Below are positions 1 through 9,867 of a stretch of DNA of 64,000 bases, piece after piece. The stretch spans positions 530,820-594,819 of the forward strand of contig NZ_AYPQ01000001.1 in assembly GCF_000633635.1 (NCBI RefSeq), read 5' to 3'. Numbering within the stretch: the first letter of the stretch is position 1; each line of letters starts with the position of its first letter. Source of the DNA: Enterococcus crotali (lineage in GTDB: Bacteria; Bacillota; Bacilli; Lactobacillales; Enterococcaceae). The position numbers were made by a program, and so were the translations under genes. The notes beneath the pieces were generated by a model. That model had not been told where the DNA came from, searched no databases, and saw only the letters and a list, made by a program, of their open reading frames with translations.

Positions 1-1428
1 TCCAGTTGAAGGAACGATCATCACTGTTATTCGAACGTGGGCAGAGGCACTTAATGAAGGAAAGCAAGTGCATGGTTTAGAACGACTATTACCAAAAGCA
101 CTAACTGAAGCAGAGCAAGCGCTAAAACAGACAACAAAGCAATTGAAGATTTTACAAAGACATCAAGTAGTCGATGCAGGGGCAAAAGGGTTTTATATCT
201 TCATAAAAGGATTTACACAAGCATTTGTCAATAAACAAACAGCTGCTAAAACAATGATCGACTATGATGACTCAATCAAAATAGACGTTTCTAAATCCTT
301 GCACTCGAATACTTTAGAACCTAAATACAGGTATTGTACCGAAGTTTTATTAGAAGAAGTGACACAGACCAAAGAAGAAATTCAAGAAAAATTAAGCCCA
401 TATGGCGATTCATTGATCGTTGCTATGAATCGTAAGAAAGCTAGAATTCATATCCATTCCAATCAGCCAGAACAAGTGTTGCGTTACTTAAGTCAGATCG
501 GCCAACCTATTCAGCAAAAAGCAGATGATATGTTATTACAATATCGAGTGAATACAGATAAAAAAACACCGATTGCTTGGTGACAGATTCAATCGCTGAT
601 TTACCAGCTGAATATGTGTTGAATAACCAAATCCATGTATTGCCAATGAACATCTTGATTGGCAATACTAGCTATATCGATAAAATAACCATTCAGAGTC
701 AACAGTTTTTCGAACTGAATAAAAACCAAAATGAAAGAGCAACTAGCGCTCAACCAACATTAAAAACCATAGAGAATCTTTTTTCATTTTTAGAAACAAA
801 GTATGAAGCAATACTAGTTATCACAGTTGCTGGAAAATTGAGCGGAACATTTCATACAGTTAGGGAAGTAGCCAAACGAATGGCATCATCCAGCACAAAA
901 ATCAAAGTGATTGACTCCAAACAAAATTCTGCTGCTCAAGGTTTGCTCGTAATGAGAGCGAATGAATGGATTCAATCTGGTTTACCATTTGATCAATTAG
1001 TGCAACGAGTGGAAAAAGAACGGACTCAGTTTAAAATCCTCGTTAGCGTAGATTGCTTAGATCCAATGATCGATTCTGGTAGAATACCTCAATCTTTAGG
1101 CAAAATAGCTAAAATGGTTCATTTGAAACCGATTGTTAGCTTAAATGAAGAAGGAGAAGGAAAGCTAAGTGATTTTGCATTTAGTTTGGAAAAAAATGAA
1201 AGAAAGGTATTTCGGCAATTGAAAAAACTAAAAGAAAAAAATAAAATAAAACGCTATGCAATCATTCATGCGAATGCTGAAGAAAGAGCATGGCACTGGC
1301 AAAGTAAGTTGATAGAACAGTTTGGCTTTCAGCCAAGCTATCTGATGGATATTTCGACAGTAATCGCGATGAGCGCTGGGCAAGGCAGCGTGGCTGTAGC
1401 AGTTGAAATAGAAGAAAGTGGGGATTAG
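1..1428 (+). pseudogene. DhaL (DAK2)-DegV fusion protein, 5'-partial and frameshifted
   Basis: The reading frame enters from the left edge (codons from base 2). The first part reads as the end of a DhaL/DAK2 domain (PVEGTIITVIRTWAEAL) plus a linker; the second part from about 577 is a DegV domain (VTDSIADLP, then SAQPT and a GRIPQSLGK segment). DegV proteins bind fatty acids and, with DhaL-type partners, take part in fatty-acid phosphorylation or carriage; this role is family knowledge. Frame 2 ends at TGA 581-583 just after TPIA, and the DegV frame resumes at TTG 577. Adding one T at 577-578 restores TPIALVTDSIADLP, so a single T seems missing. The downstream gene begins two bases after the DegV stop. 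Confidence 0.8.
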
Positions 1429-1429
1429 T

Positions 1430-2203
1430 ATGAGCATTTGGATCATTAGTGGGGTCATTTTTGTTTATTTTACGTTGTTATTCTTCCTAGCTCAATATCT
1501 GCATAACAATTCTATTGTGGATTTAGCTTGGGGAATCGGCTTTGTTCTTGTAGCCGTTACTGGTTATTTGATCATGCCGGAGAAGACGACAGTCAGCACA
1601 ATTATTCTTGTGCTAGTGACCATATGGGGAGTGCGCCTATTTCTCCATTTGGCTAAACGAAATATCGGAAAGCCGGAAGATTATCGGTATGTGAACATGA
1701 GAAAACGTTGGGGGAATCACTTGGCAAGGCTAAAGGCATATCTAAATGTATTTGTTTTACAAGGTGTCCTTTTATTAATTGTATCAATGCCGATTCTGCT
1801 GGTTATGACACGTCCAGTAAATGACTTTTATTGGTGGAATGGATTAGGCGTTGTGGTTTGGATTGTAGGATTTGGTTATGAAACAGTTGGTGATTACGAG
1901 TTAACGAAATTTAAACAAATAAGTAGCAATCAAGGAAAACTTTTGACAACCGGTTTGTGGTCTACGACAAGACACCCGAATTATTTTGGCGAAGCACTCA
2001 GTTGGTGGGGGATTTTTCTCATAAGTTTGAATGACACACGAAATATTTGGGGAATTATCGGGCCAGTAGTAATTACCTTATTACTGTTATTTGTATCAGG
2101 TGTCCCTCTATTAGAAAAGAAATACAAGGACCGCCCAGATTTTGTTGCTTATGCAAATAAAACGCCAAAATTTGTTCCATTTATTGGAAAAAAAGGACTG
2201 TAA
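1430..2203 (+). CDS. DUF1295 family membrane protein (steroid 5-alpha-reductase/ICMT-like fold)
   Basis: 257 residues, strongly hydrophobic, with about six membrane segments. The C-terminal half carries [16 protein letters not shown], the hallmark of the DUF1295 and isoprenylcysteine methyltransferase-like superfamily, a region that binds NADPH or S-adenosylmethionine in relatives. The substrate cannot be told from sequence. ATG 1430 is preferred over GTG 1418 because a purine-rich GTGGGG run sits just upstream and the GTG lies inside the preceding gene. The gene begins two bases after the DegV frame and is followed within 13 bases by the TspO-like gene, which suggests one transcript. Confidence 0.8.
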   Translation: MSIWIISGVIFVYFTLLFFLAQYLHNNSIVDLAWGIGFVLVAVTGYLIMPEKTTVSTIILVLVTIWGVRLFLHLAKRNIGKPEDYRYVNMRKRWGNHLARLKAYLNVFVLQGVLLLIVSMPILLVMTRPVNDFYWWNGLGVVVWIVGFGYETVGDYELTKFKQISSNQGKLLTTGLWSTTRHPNYFGEALSWWGIFLISLNDTRNIWGIIGPVVITLLLLFVSGVPLLEKKYKDRPDFVAYANKTPKFVPFIGKKGL

Positions 2204-2216
2204 AGGAGGAATTATA

Positions 2217-3023
2217 ATGAATAAAAAAGAATTTCTAGCCTCAAAATGGCTCGTGACCATCACTTATTTTATAATGATTGCTACGAATGCAGCAGCAATT
2301 TTATTGCCTTTAAACGGGATGACAACACAAGAAGTCTCTGATACGTATCCCAATTTATTCGCTCCAGCAGGATTGACCTTTGCGATTTGGTCAGTAATTT
2401 ATTTGTTATTGGCTGGATTTGTGGTGTATCAATGGTTTCGACCAACGATTCAATCTATTTTAGCAAAGCCTAAAGTTAGTGTTAAATTGAGGAACATGTT
2501 TATTCTTTCCTCTATATTAAATAGTGTCTGGCTCTTAGCATGGCAATATCTTCAAATTGATCTGTCTGTAGTAATCATGTTGGCGTTGCTGCTTGTGTTG
2601 ATCTATGTAAATCGTATTTTGGCAAATGCAGTACTGACTAAAAAAGACTACCTTTTTGTGAGATTACCTTTTAGTATTTACTTTGGTTGGATCACAATTG
2701 CTACGATTGCCAACATCACTGCCTTTTTTGTTGATAAGAATCTAGCTTTTCTTCAAAATAATCAAGTCGTTTGGACAGTGATTATTTTGATTATTGGAGT
2801 AATAATCATTAGTGCAACGATCCTTCGTAATCGAGATATCGCTTATGGTCTAGCAACATTGTGGGCTTATTATGGGATTTTGAATAAGCATCAAGCAACG
2901 GATGGCTGGGATAAAGCCTATCCAATCATCATCACTACGGTCATGATTAGCTTAACTATTTTAGGGGTTGTCTGCATTTATGAACTCGTTTTATTATTTA
3001 AAAAGAAAAAGAGTGTTATCTAG
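2217..3023 (+). CDS. TspO/MBR-like tryptophan-rich sensory protein family membrane protein
   Basis: 268 residues with several predicted membrane helices. The segment PAGLTFAIWSVIYLLLAGFVVYQ matches the pattern of tryptophan-rich TspO-related proteins, and further helices follow to a short lysine-rich tail (FKKKKSV). It is longer than classical TspO (about 160 residues), like the family commonly annotated tryptophan-rich sensory protein in Firmicutes. The start at 2217 follows an AAAGGAGGA ribosome binding site; an upstream in-frame ATG at 2142 lies inside the DUF1295 gene and is rejected. The TetR gene 60 bases downstream could be its regulator (inference from position only). Confidence 0.7.
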   Translation: MNKKEFLASKWLVTITYFIMIATNAAAILLPLNGMTTQEVSDTYPNLFAPAGLTFAIWSVIYLLLAGFVVYQWFRPTIQSILAKPKVSVKLRNMFILSSILNSVWLLAWQYLQIDLSVVIMLALLLVLIYVNRILANAVLTKKDYLFVRLPFSIYFGWITIATIANITAFFVDKNLAFLQNNQVVWTVIILIIGVIIISATILRNRDIAYGLATLWAYYGILNKHQATDGWDKAYPIIITTVMISLTILGVVCIYELVLLFKKKKSVI

Positions 3024-3085
3024 TATATGTTTCTTTGCCGGCTTCTGTTAAAATGGGAATGAAATCAACTATAGGTGGCTAAGGT

Positions 3086-3655
3086 ATGGATAAAGAAACG
3101 AACAATACAAGAGCGAAAATCATTCAAGTTGCAACACGATTATTTATGGATAATGGTTATCAAAGCACGTCCACTAGGCAAATCGCTCAGTTAGCAGAAG
3201 TGACTCAACCTAATCTGTATCACCATTTTAGAAATAAAGAGGAAGTTTATGTTGGTGTTATTGAAAATCTACTCGGAGATGTAAATGAAGAGTTAGTGGA
3301 AATTGTCGAAAATCAAACGCTTGATACGATCAATAAATTACAGAAATTTGCTGAATGTCTAAAAACAAAACATCCGTTTGATTTTGATTTAATGATGCAT
3401 GATTTTAGAACTAAGTTGACAAAAGAGACGCAGCTTAAACTATTTTCATTATGGAATCAATCCTATAAAAAACCTTTATTAGATCTTTTTGAAAACAGTG
3501 ACTTTGCTATTCGTACAGGTTTGTCAGCAGAAATTGCAACAACGCATTTTCTAAATACGTTATCTCCTTATATCAAAACTGCGCAAAGCAGCTCAGCGCT
3601 AAGCATTGCTCAAGTTGTGGATCTCTTTGTTTTTGGGGTTTCAGAAAATAAATAA
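3086..3655 (+). CDS. TetR/AcrR family transcriptional regulator
   Basis: 189 residues. The N-terminal 55 residues form a TetR helix-turn-helix: ARAKIIQVATRLFMDNGYQ followed by the recognition stretch TSTRQIAQLAEVTQPNLYHHF. The C-terminal ligand domain is not assignable to a known effector. A GGTGG element sits about eight bases before the ATG. The stop codon is embedded in the left arm of a terminator shared with convergent yidC. The likeliest targets are its own promoter and the DUF1295/TspO-like genes upstream; no clear palindromic operator was found in the short gap before it. Confidence 0.85.
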   Translation: MDKETNNTRAKIIQVATRLFMDNGYQSTSTRQIAQLAEVTQPNLYHHFRNKEEVYVGVIENLLGDVNEELVEIVENQTLDTINKLQKFAECLKTKHPFDFDLMMHDFRTKLTKETQLKLFSLWNQSYKKPLLDLFENSDFAIRTGLSAEIATTHFLNTLSPYIKTAQSSSALSIAQVVDLFVFGVSENK

Positions 3656-3699
3656 AACCAGAACCAATGCAGTTAATCCTTTGCACTGGTTCTGGTTTT
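3654..3699. terminator. Bidirectional terminator between tetR and yidC
   Basis: 18-base arms 3654-3671 (AAAACCAGAACCAATGCA) and 3682-3699 are complementary except for one A/G position, giving one wobble pair, around a 10-base loop, with T-rich sequence on either strand. It serves the convergent tetR and yidC genes. Confidence 0.9.
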
Positions 3700-3701
3700 A
3701 T

Positions 3702-4631
3702 TTATTTTCTGTTTTGTTTTCCAGCATTTCTACCTGTTTTAGAAATATTTTGTTGAGATGCTGTCTTTTGAACTGTTTTTTCTTGTGTTGGTGTTACATC
3801 TTTACGAGGTGTAACCACTTGTTTTGGTGGATTTTGTTTTAATTCTTCTGCTACTTGAGCTTTGATTCTTGGTTTTAAGAATTGATTTGTGATCAATGTT
3901 TGGATACTACTAAAGATTCCGCCGACTACCCAGTATAACGTGACACCAGCTGGAGAGCTGATTGACATGAATACGATCATTAATGGTGACACGATCAACA
4001 TTGATTTCATTGTTTTCTTTTGTTCTTCTGGAATACCGATAGTTGAAAGGTATCCTTGAAGTAAGTAGGCAACACCTGCTAAGACAACGAATACGATACT
4101 TGGTTGACCTAGATTAACACCAAAGAATGATGCATCGCCGATTCCTTTTGTATAACGAGCGGCAAAGAATAAGGCAGAGAAGATTGGCATTTGGATTAAT
4201 AAAGGTAAACAACCGATACCGCCCATCATGCTCATGTTGTTTTCTTTGTAAACTTGCTGCATTTCTGCTTGGGCTTGCATTTGTTCTTCACGAGTCGTTG
4301 CTTCTTTAACTTTCGCTTGAGCAGCATCGATTTGCGGTTTGATTGCTTGCATTTTTTCTGTTTGGATCATGCTTTTTTTCGATTGATTTAAGCCTAATGG
4401 CATGATGATCAGTCGAACGATGATTGTGATAAAAATGATTGCCCAGCCATAGTTCCAATCAAAATTATCAACAAGGTATGTAATGGCACTACTCATTGGT
4501 TTTACTAAAAAATTATAGATGATTCCTTCACCAGTTGGTTGACCATCAGATCCTGTTTTCACACATCCAGATAAAAATAGGACTAGAGCGAATAGACCGG
4601 AACTCAGTAGCCACTTATTTAATTTTCTCAT
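3702..4631 (-). CDS. yidC: Membrane protein insertase YidC (Oxa1 family lipoprotein)
   Basis: 309 residues. It inserts and folds membrane proteins in the cytoplasmic membrane, alone or with SecYEG. The N-terminus has a lipoprotein signal with lipobox LSGC, followed by the Oxa1/YidC core with five membrane segments (for example WNYGWAIIFITIIVRLIIMPL and GGIGCLPLLIQMPIFSALF) and a basic C-terminal tail rich in K, Q and R. Start at 4631 is chosen for the GGAAAG ribosome site and the signal peptide; the extension to 4664 has no ribosome site. Enterococci usually carry two YidC paralogues; which one this is cannot be settled here. Confidence 0.93.
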   Translation of the reverse strand: MRKLNKWLLSSGLFALVLFLSGCVKTGSDGQPTGEGIIYNFLVKPMSSAITYLVDNFDWNYGWAIIFITIIVRLIIMPLGLNQSKKSMIQTEKMQAIKPQIDAAQAKVKEATTREEQMQAQAEMQQVYKENNMSMMGGIGCLPLLIQMPIFSALFFAARYTKGIGDASFFGVNLGQPSIVFVVLAGVAYLLQGYLSTIGIPEEQKKTMKSMLIVSPLMIVFMSISSPAGVTLYWVVGGIFSSIQTLITNQFLKPRIKAQVAEELKQNPPKQVVTPRKDVTPTQEKTVQKTASQQNISKTGRNAGKQNRK

Positions 4632-4706
4632 TTTATTCTTTCCTTTTCTAAAAAATTTGCACAAGACTAACTATACTTGAAAACGCGTTTTTTTTCAATA
4701 AAAATA

Positions 4707-4744
4707 AGAAGAATCCGCCTCAAGACGGAGGGAGATTCTTCTTA
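4707..4744. terminator. Terminator downstream of acylphosphatase
   Basis: Arms AAGAAGAATC (4707-4716) and GATTCTTCTT (4735-4744) pair, with an inner CCTC/GAGG stem. On the minus strand the stem is followed by a T-rich run, so it terminates acyP before yidC. Confidence 0.75.
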
Positions 4745-4750
4745 TTTGAA

Positions 4751-5026
4751 TTAATTTGTAACTTTGAAGCTAGTATATTCTTCCATAAGTGGATCTTCTT
4801 GTATATCAACATATGTGACGCGACCTGCTGGACTGGGAGAATCTTTGATTTTTTGAATAAATTGCTTCATTGCCTCATCATCGCCTAAAGACTCGATTGA
4901 GACTGATCCATCATCTTCATTTCGCACAGTACCGTAAATGTTCAATTCATCAGCTACCATTTTAGTCATGTAGCGGAAGCCAACGCCTTGAACTCTTCCT
5001 TGTACATTCATCCGTACTTTTCTCAT
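4751..5026 (-). CDS. acyP: Acylphosphatase
   Basis: 91 residues, the usual length for this enzyme, which hydrolyses carboxyl-phosphate bonds of acyl phosphates. The active-site signature GRVQGVGFRYMT places the phosphate-binding arginine at residue 18, and the catalytic asparagine is N36 in the segment TVRNEDDGSV. It is divergently transcribed from the SpoU-type methylase with about 120 bases between them, an arrangement widely conserved in low-GC Gram-positives. The ribosome site GAGGTG lies about nine bases upstream of the ATG. Confidence 0.93.
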   Translation of the reverse strand: MRKVRMNVQGRVQGVGFRYMTKMVADELNIYGTVRNEDDGSVSIESLGDDEAMKQFIQKIKDSPSPAGRVTYVDIQEDPLMEEYTSFKVTN

Positions 5027-5117
5027 AGCTGTACACCTCGCTCTTTGTTAAATCAATGATAGCGATTTTTTAAGCGTATGGCAAGTGAAATAGTGACTGT
5101 TTGATTGAAAAAAATCA

Positions 5118-5126
5118 TGGTATAAT
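5118..5126 (+). promoter_or_regulatory. Extended -10 promoter of the SpoU methylase gene
   Basis: TGGTATAAT matches the extended -10 consensus TGnTATAAT and lies 20 bases before the ATG. The -35 region 17 bases upstream is poor, as expected for this promoter class. Confidence 0.6.
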
Positions 5127-5145
5127 AGTCAAGTGAGGTGTAATA

Positions 5146-5919
5146 ATGAAAGAAATTTTATCGACAAAGAATGCAACAATCAAAGAATTTAAAAAATTAC
5201 ATAAAAAAAAATATCGAGAAGAAAAGCAACAATATATAATCGAAGGGTTTCATTTGATTGAAGAAGCTGCTAAAGCGGGCACCGATATTGATTGGATTCT
5301 TTTTAATCAGCGTGGGAAGGCAGAGTGGTCTGATTGGTTAGGACAACAGCCTGGTGAGTGTTTGATTTATGTTTCTGATGAAGTGCTTGTGTCCTTATCA
5401 GAGCTACCAACACCGCAAGGGATGCTAGCGATTGTAAAGATGCCTGATGATGAGAAAAAAATCAGTTTTTCAGGCGGCTGGCTACTTTTAGATAATGTAC
5501 AAGACCCTGGAAATGTCGGAACGATGATTCGAACGGCAGATGCTGCTGGACTTTCTGGTGTGATACTTGGTGAAGGCAGTTCAGATATTTATAGTACTAA
5601 AGTCTTGCGAGCGATGCAAGGAAGTAATTATCATCTACCAGTCGTACGAAAACCATTAGAAGAAGTTATTGACGGATTCAAGGAAGCCAAGGTTCCCGTT
5701 TATGGCACAGAATTAAATCCAGATGCTATTTCTTATCGAGAAATAACCAATAGTCAAAATTATGCTTTGATAATGGGAAATGAAGGCCAAGGTGTTGCGC
5801 CTGAATTTTTAGAAAAAACGGATAAAAACCTATATATTCCAATTAAAGGTGCGGCTGAATCTTTAAATGTCGCAATTGCGGCGGGCATTTTAATGTACCA
5901 TTTAGAAAATAATAATTAA
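5146..5919 (+). CDS. TrmH/SpoU family RNA 2'-O-ribose methyltransferase
   Basis: 257 residues. The N-terminal substrate-binding domain (about 1-95) is followed by a SPOUT domain with the three family motifs: NVQDPGNVGTMIRTADA, LIMGNEGQGV and the C-terminal SLNVAIAAGILMYH knot. It transfers a methyl group from S-adenosylmethionine to a ribose 2'-OH in rRNA or tRNA. The target nucleotide cannot be read from sequence; the B. subtilis YsgA type is the closest general match. GAGGTG precedes the ATG by about six bases. Confidence 0.88.
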   Translation: MKEILSTKNATIKEFKKLHKKKYREEKQQYIIEGFHLIEEAAKAGTDIDWILFNQRGKAEWSDWLGQQPGECLIYVSDEVLVSLSELPTPQGMLAIVKMPDDEKKISFSGGWLLLDNVQDPGNVGTMIRTADAAGLSGVILGEGSSDIYSTKVLRAMQGSNYHLPVVRKPLEEVIDGFKEAKVPVYGTELNPDAISYREITNSQNYALIMGNEGQGVAPEFLEKTDKNLYIPIKGAAESLNVAIAAGILMYHLENNN

Positions 5920-6042
5920 TTAAAAAAATTTCAAGAGATTCATGACCAAAACAATAGAAATGCTCAATCACTAAATTATCAAGTTATTTCGGAACACGAT
6001 GAATAAGCAAACAAAAGATAACAAAAAAAGTAGTTAATTGTG

Positions 6043-6071
6043 TTGAAATCTTTTAAATAATATTGTATACT
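6043..6071 (+). promoter_or_regulatory. rpsB promoter
   Basis: TTGAAA (6043-6048), 17-base spacer, TATACT (6066-6071). It lies about 130 bases before rpsB and so creates a long untranslated leader. The stretch 5920-6042 before it is AT-rich and shows no gene. Confidence 0.75.
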
Positions 6072-6112
6072 AGACAACGGTGTGAAAACACTAAATCCAC
6101 ATCCGGCTTCGA

Positions 6113-6150
6113 TTTGTAAGGCGGTGCTACTTTTAGTAGTTCCTTACAAA
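6113..6150 (+). promoter_or_regulatory. Stem-loop in the rpsB leader
   Basis: Outer stem TTTGTAAGG (6113-6121) pairs with CCTTACAAA (6142-6150), and an inner stem CTAC/GTAG closes a small loop. No T-run follows, so it is not a terminator. Its place in the leader of ribosomal protein S2 suggests an autoregulatory binding site (inference). Confidence 0.5.
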
Positions 6151-6201
6151 AATGAGAACTGGAGAGGGAACAAATAAAAACCAAATTGGAGGAAACAACC
6201 C

Positions 6202-6990
6202 ATGGCAGTAATTTCTATGAAACAATTACTAGAAGCCGGCGTACACTTTGGACACCAAACTCGTCGCTGGAACCCAAAAATGAAGAAATACATCTTCACA
6301 GAAAGAAACGGAATCTACATCATTGACTTACAAAAAACAGTTAAATTAGTAGATGCTGCTTACGATTACATGAAAAATGTTGCTGAAGATGGCGGCGTTG
6401 CATTATTCGTAGGAACTAAAAAACAAGCACAAGAAGCGATTAAAGACGAAGCGATTCGTTCAGGTCAATACTTTGTTAATCACCGTTGGTTAGGTGGAAC
6501 TTTAACTAACTGGGATACTATCCAAAAACGTATCAAACGTTTGAAAGATATCAATAAAATGGAAGAAGACGGAACATTCGAAGTTCTTCCTAAAAAAGAA
6601 GTTGTTGGTTTAAACAAACAACGTGAACGTCTTGAAAAATTCTTAGGTGGTATCCAAGATATGCCTAGAATTCCAGATGTAATGTACATCGTTGATCCTC
6701 GTAAAGAACGTATCGCTGTTCAAGAAGCTCAAAAATTGAACATCCCAATCGTTGCGATGGTTGATACTAACTGTGATCCAGATGAAATCGATGTAGTAAT
6801 CCCATCAAATGATGATGCGATTCGTGCGGTTAAATTGATCACTGCTAAAATGGCTGACGCTTTCATCGAAGGAAACCAAGGTGAAGATCAAGCTGTAGAA
6901 GAAATCTTTGTTGAAGAAGCACCAGAAGCTGCAACTTCAATCGAAGAAATCGTTGATGTTGTTGAAGGCACAAACGATTCAGCAGAATAA
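6202..6990 (+). CDS. rpsB: 30S ribosomal protein S2
   Basis: 262 residues, full length. It starts with the S2 signature [20 protein letters not shown] and has [12 protein letters not shown], the central coiled-coil region and the second signature stretch [19 protein letters not shown]. An acidic C-terminal tail ([17 protein letters not shown]) is typical of enterococcal S2. S2 joins late in small-subunit assembly. The ribosome site TTGGAGG lies about ten bases upstream. It forms the classic rpsB-tsf pair, here separated by a terminator and two structured repeats, so tsf expression depends on read-through or on a promoter inside the gap. Confidence 0.98.
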   Translation: MAVISMKQLLEAGVHFGHQTRRWNPKMKKYIFTERNGIYIIDLQKTVKLVDAAYDYMKNVAEDGGVALFVGTKKQAQEAIKDEAIRSGQYFVNHRWLGGTLTNWDTIQKRIKRLKDINKMEEDGTFEVLPKKEVVGLNKQRERLEKFLGGIQDMPRIPDVMYIVDPRKERIAVQEAQKLNIPIVAMVDTNCDPDEIDVVIPSNDDAIRAVKLITAKMADAFIEGNQGEDQAVEEIFVEEAPEAATSIEEIVDVVEGTNDSAE

Positions 6991-7003
6991 TTTAAAATAA
7001 CGG

Positions 7004-7059
7004 AGCTGTCTCGAAGGCTAGGCGAAAAAAGCCTGATTCTCCTTTGAGATAGCTTTTTT
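7004..7059 (+). terminator. Terminator after rpsB
   Basis: AGCTGTCTCGAAGG (7004-7017) pairs with CCTTTGAGATAGCT (7041-7054), with an inner AGGC/GCCT stem and a run of six T's. Because tsf lacks an obvious strong promoter, it may be a partial terminator that sets the rpsB to tsf ratio. Confidence 0.8.
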
Positions 7060-7070
7060 AAAACGAATTT

Positions 7071-7192
7071 TAAAATTATCTAGCTTCGTGGGCTAGCTTC
7101 TCGGAAAAAAGATAAAATATACCTGTGACAAAAAGCGTCACAAATATATTTTCCTGTTTTTCAGTCGAAGCTGGACGAGCCCATTACGCTTT
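7071..7192 (+). repeat. Family A structured intergenic element, copy A1
   Basis: First of two tandem 122-base units in the rpsB-tsf gap. It folds as one long imperfect hairpin: GTGGGCT (7088-7094) with AGCCCAT (7178-7184), then AAAATATA with TATATTTT, and the tip GTGAC/GTCAC around AAAAAGC. Conserved unpaired or partly paired blocks are TCGGAAAAAAGATA and TTTTTCAGTC. Compared with the other copies the stems change by paired substitutions. Confidence 0.8.
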
Positions 7193-7314
7193 TAAAATTA
7201 TCTAGCTTCGTAGGCTAGCCTTTCGGAAAAAAGATAAAACGTGATTGTGGCAAAAAAGCACCACACTCAAGTTTTCCTATTTTTCAATCAAGGCAGAATG
7301 AGCCTACTACGCTT
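7193..7314 (+). repeat. Family A structured intergenic element, copy A2
   Basis: Second tandem unit; its right end (ACGCTTTTAAAA) runs directly into the tsf ribosome site TTAGGAGGA. Stems are GTAGGCT/AGCCTAC and tip TGTGG/CCACA, which differ from copy A1 but still pair. The shared block CGGAAAAAAGATAAAA is intact. Confidence 0.8.
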
Positions 7315-7337
7315 TTAAAACTTAGGAGGAACAAAAA

Positions 7338-8219
7338 ATGGCAGATATTTCAGCAAAATTAGTTAAAGAACTACGCGACATGACTGGTGTCGGTATGATG
7401 GACGCAAAAAGAGCGTTAGTAGAAGTAGAAGGTAATATGGATGCAGCTGTTGATTACCTACGTGAAAAAGGAATGGCTAAAGCCGCTAAGAAAAATGACC
7501 GTGTTGCAGCTGAAGGTTTAGCGAACGTTGCTTCAAATGGTAACTTTGCAGCAATCGTTGAAGTAAACTCAGAAACTGACTTCGTTTCTAAAAACGAAAT
7601 GTTCCAAGATTTAGTTAAAAAAATCGCAACTGAAATTGCTACTAATAAACCAGCAAACATGGAAGAAGCTTTAGCTCTTAAAACAGATAAAGGTACTTTA
7701 GAAACTGAACTGATTGAAGCGACAACTGTTATCGGTGAAAAAATCAGCTTCCGTCGTTTTGAATTAGTAGAAAAAGATGACAATGCTGCATTTGGTGCTT
7801 ATTTACACATGGGCGGACGCATTGCAGTATTAACTGTATTAGAAGGAACAACTGACGAAGAAGTTGCCAAAGACGTAGCAATGCACGTTGCTGCTATCAA
7901 CCCTCGTTATGTGAACGAATCACAAATTCCTCAAGAAGAATTAGAGCACGAAAAAGCAATTCTTTCTGAACAAGCATTAAACGAAGGAAAACCAGCAAAT
8001 ATCGTTGATAAAATGGTTGTTGGTCGTCTAAACAAATTTAAAGCTGAAATTTCATTAGTAGATCAACCATTCGTTAAAGATCCTGATATGACAGTTGAAA
8101 AATATGTTGCATCTAAAGGCGCAACAGTTAAATCATTCATCCGCTTTGAAGTTGGCGAAGGAATCGAAAAACGTGAAGATAACTTTGCAGACGAAGTAAT
8201 GAGCCAAATCAAAAAATAA
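7338..8219 (+). CDS. tsf: Elongation factor Ts
   Basis: 293 residues, the usual length. EF-Ts is the guanine-nucleotide exchange factor for EF-Tu. The first EF-Ts signature [18 protein letters not shown] lies at residues 12-29 in the UBA-like N-terminal domain, and the second, [15 protein letters not shown], at about 75-90; the dimerisation domain follows. The ribosome site TTAGGAGGA is seven bases from the ATG and abuts the end of repeat A2. Codon use is highly biased, as expected for a translation factor. Confidence 0.98.
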   Translation: MADISAKLVKELRDMTGVGMMDAKRALVEVEGNMDAAVDYLREKGMAKAAKKNDRVAAEGLANVASNGNFAAIVEVNSETDFVSKNEMFQDLVKKIATEIATNKPANMEEALALKTDKGTLETELIEATTVIGEKISFRRFELVEKDDNAAFGAYLHMGGRIAVLTVLEGTTDEEVAKDVAMHVAAINPRYVNESQIPQEELEHEKAILSEQALNEGKPANIVDKMVVGRLNKFKAEISLVDQPFVKDPDMTVEKYVASKGATVKSFIRFEVGEGIEKREDNFADEVMSQIKK

Positions 8220-8241
8220 ATCTGTTACGTTTGTAGCAGTT

Positions 8242-8270
8242 GGGAACGCATTGAGATGCGCTCCCTTTTT
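8242..8270 (+). terminator. Terminator after tsf
   Basis: GGGAACGCA (8242-8250) pairs with TGCGCTCCC (8256-8264) around TTGAG(A), with a run of T's. Confidence 0.8.
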
Positions 8271-8329
8271 TAGGCAAATCAAAAGAAATAGACTGGCAGA
8301 ATGCCTAGAGTATGTTAAAATGTTCTTAG

Positions 8330-9076
<747 letters not shown>

Positions 9077-9080
9077 AAAA

Positions 9081-9638
9081 ATGAGTGGAACTGTATTAGC
9101 AACCGCAAAAGAAAAAATGAGCAAAGCAGAACAAAGTTTACAACGTGAGCTTGGTCAAATTCGTGCAGGACGCGCTAACGCAAGTCTTTTAGACCGAATC
9201 CAAGTAGATTATTACGGTGCAATGACACCTGTGAACCAACTTGCTGGAATCAACATTCCAGAAGCACGCGTATTAATGATTACGCCATTTGACAAAAATT
9301 CACTTGAAGATATCGAAAAAGCAATTCAAGCGAGCGATATTGGAATCAGCCCAACAAATGATGGAACTGTGATTCGCTTAGTGATTCCACAATTAACGGA
9401 AGAACGTCGTAAAGAATTAGCAAAAGATGTAAAAAAAGCAGCTGAAAATGCAAAAATCGCTGTTCGTAACATTCGTCGTGATGCAATCGATGAATTGAAA
9501 AAACAACAAAAAAGCAATGACATCACTGAAGATGAGTTACGTAGCTTGGAAAAAGAAGCTCAAAAGTTAACAGATGATAGTGTGAAAAATATCGATACTA
9601 TTACTTCAGAAAAAGAAAAAGAATTGTTAGAAGTTTAA
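9081..9638 (+). CDS. frr: Ribosome recycling factor
   Basis: 185 residues, full length. With EF-G it splits post-termination ribosomes. The three-helix-bundle sequence is clear: [23 protein letters not shown] in the N-terminal half and [30 protein letters not shown] in the C-terminal half. Its ribosome site (AAGGGGGAA) lies inside the last codons of pyrH, so the two genes are tightly coupled. Confidence 0.98.
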   Translation: MSGTVLATAKEKMSKAEQSLQRELGQIRAGRANASLLDRIQVDYYGAMTPVNQLAGINIPEARVLMITPFDKNSLEDIEKAIQASDIGISPTNDGTVIRLVIPQLTEERRKELAKDVKKAAENAKIAVRNIRRDAIDELKKQQKSNDITEDELRSLEKEAQKLTDDSVKNIDTITSEKEKELLEV

Positions 9639-9650
9639 TTCATTCAATTA

Positions 9651-9699
9651 AAAAGACAAGAAATCTCACTGGATGTTGGTGTGATTTCCTGTCTTTTTT
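9651..9699 (+). terminator. Terminator after frr
   Basis: AAAAGACA..GAAATC..CAC pairs with GTG..GATTTCCTGTCTTTT, followed by T's. It closes the pyrH-frr unit. Confidence 0.85.
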
Positions 9700-9867
9700 G
9701 TTTTTTTAAAGATAATTGTTATTTTAATGGTATATAAAAAGTGATTATAAAATTATAATCTATAGAAATTGTAAGTTTAAACGAGAGTACTAAAAAACAA
9801 CTTGTTAAACTGCAATTGTTATGGAATAATGGAATCAGCTATATTTTTTTTAAAGGGAGATGAGAAA

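Noticed and set aside
1228-1458. Antisense ORFs over housekeeping genes
   Set aside because: Shadows of real genes with no ribosome site or family resemblance.
7071-7314. CRISPR array interpretation of the tandem repeats
   Set aside because: Units of 122 bases with internal pairing and no repeat-spacer alternation; no cas genes.
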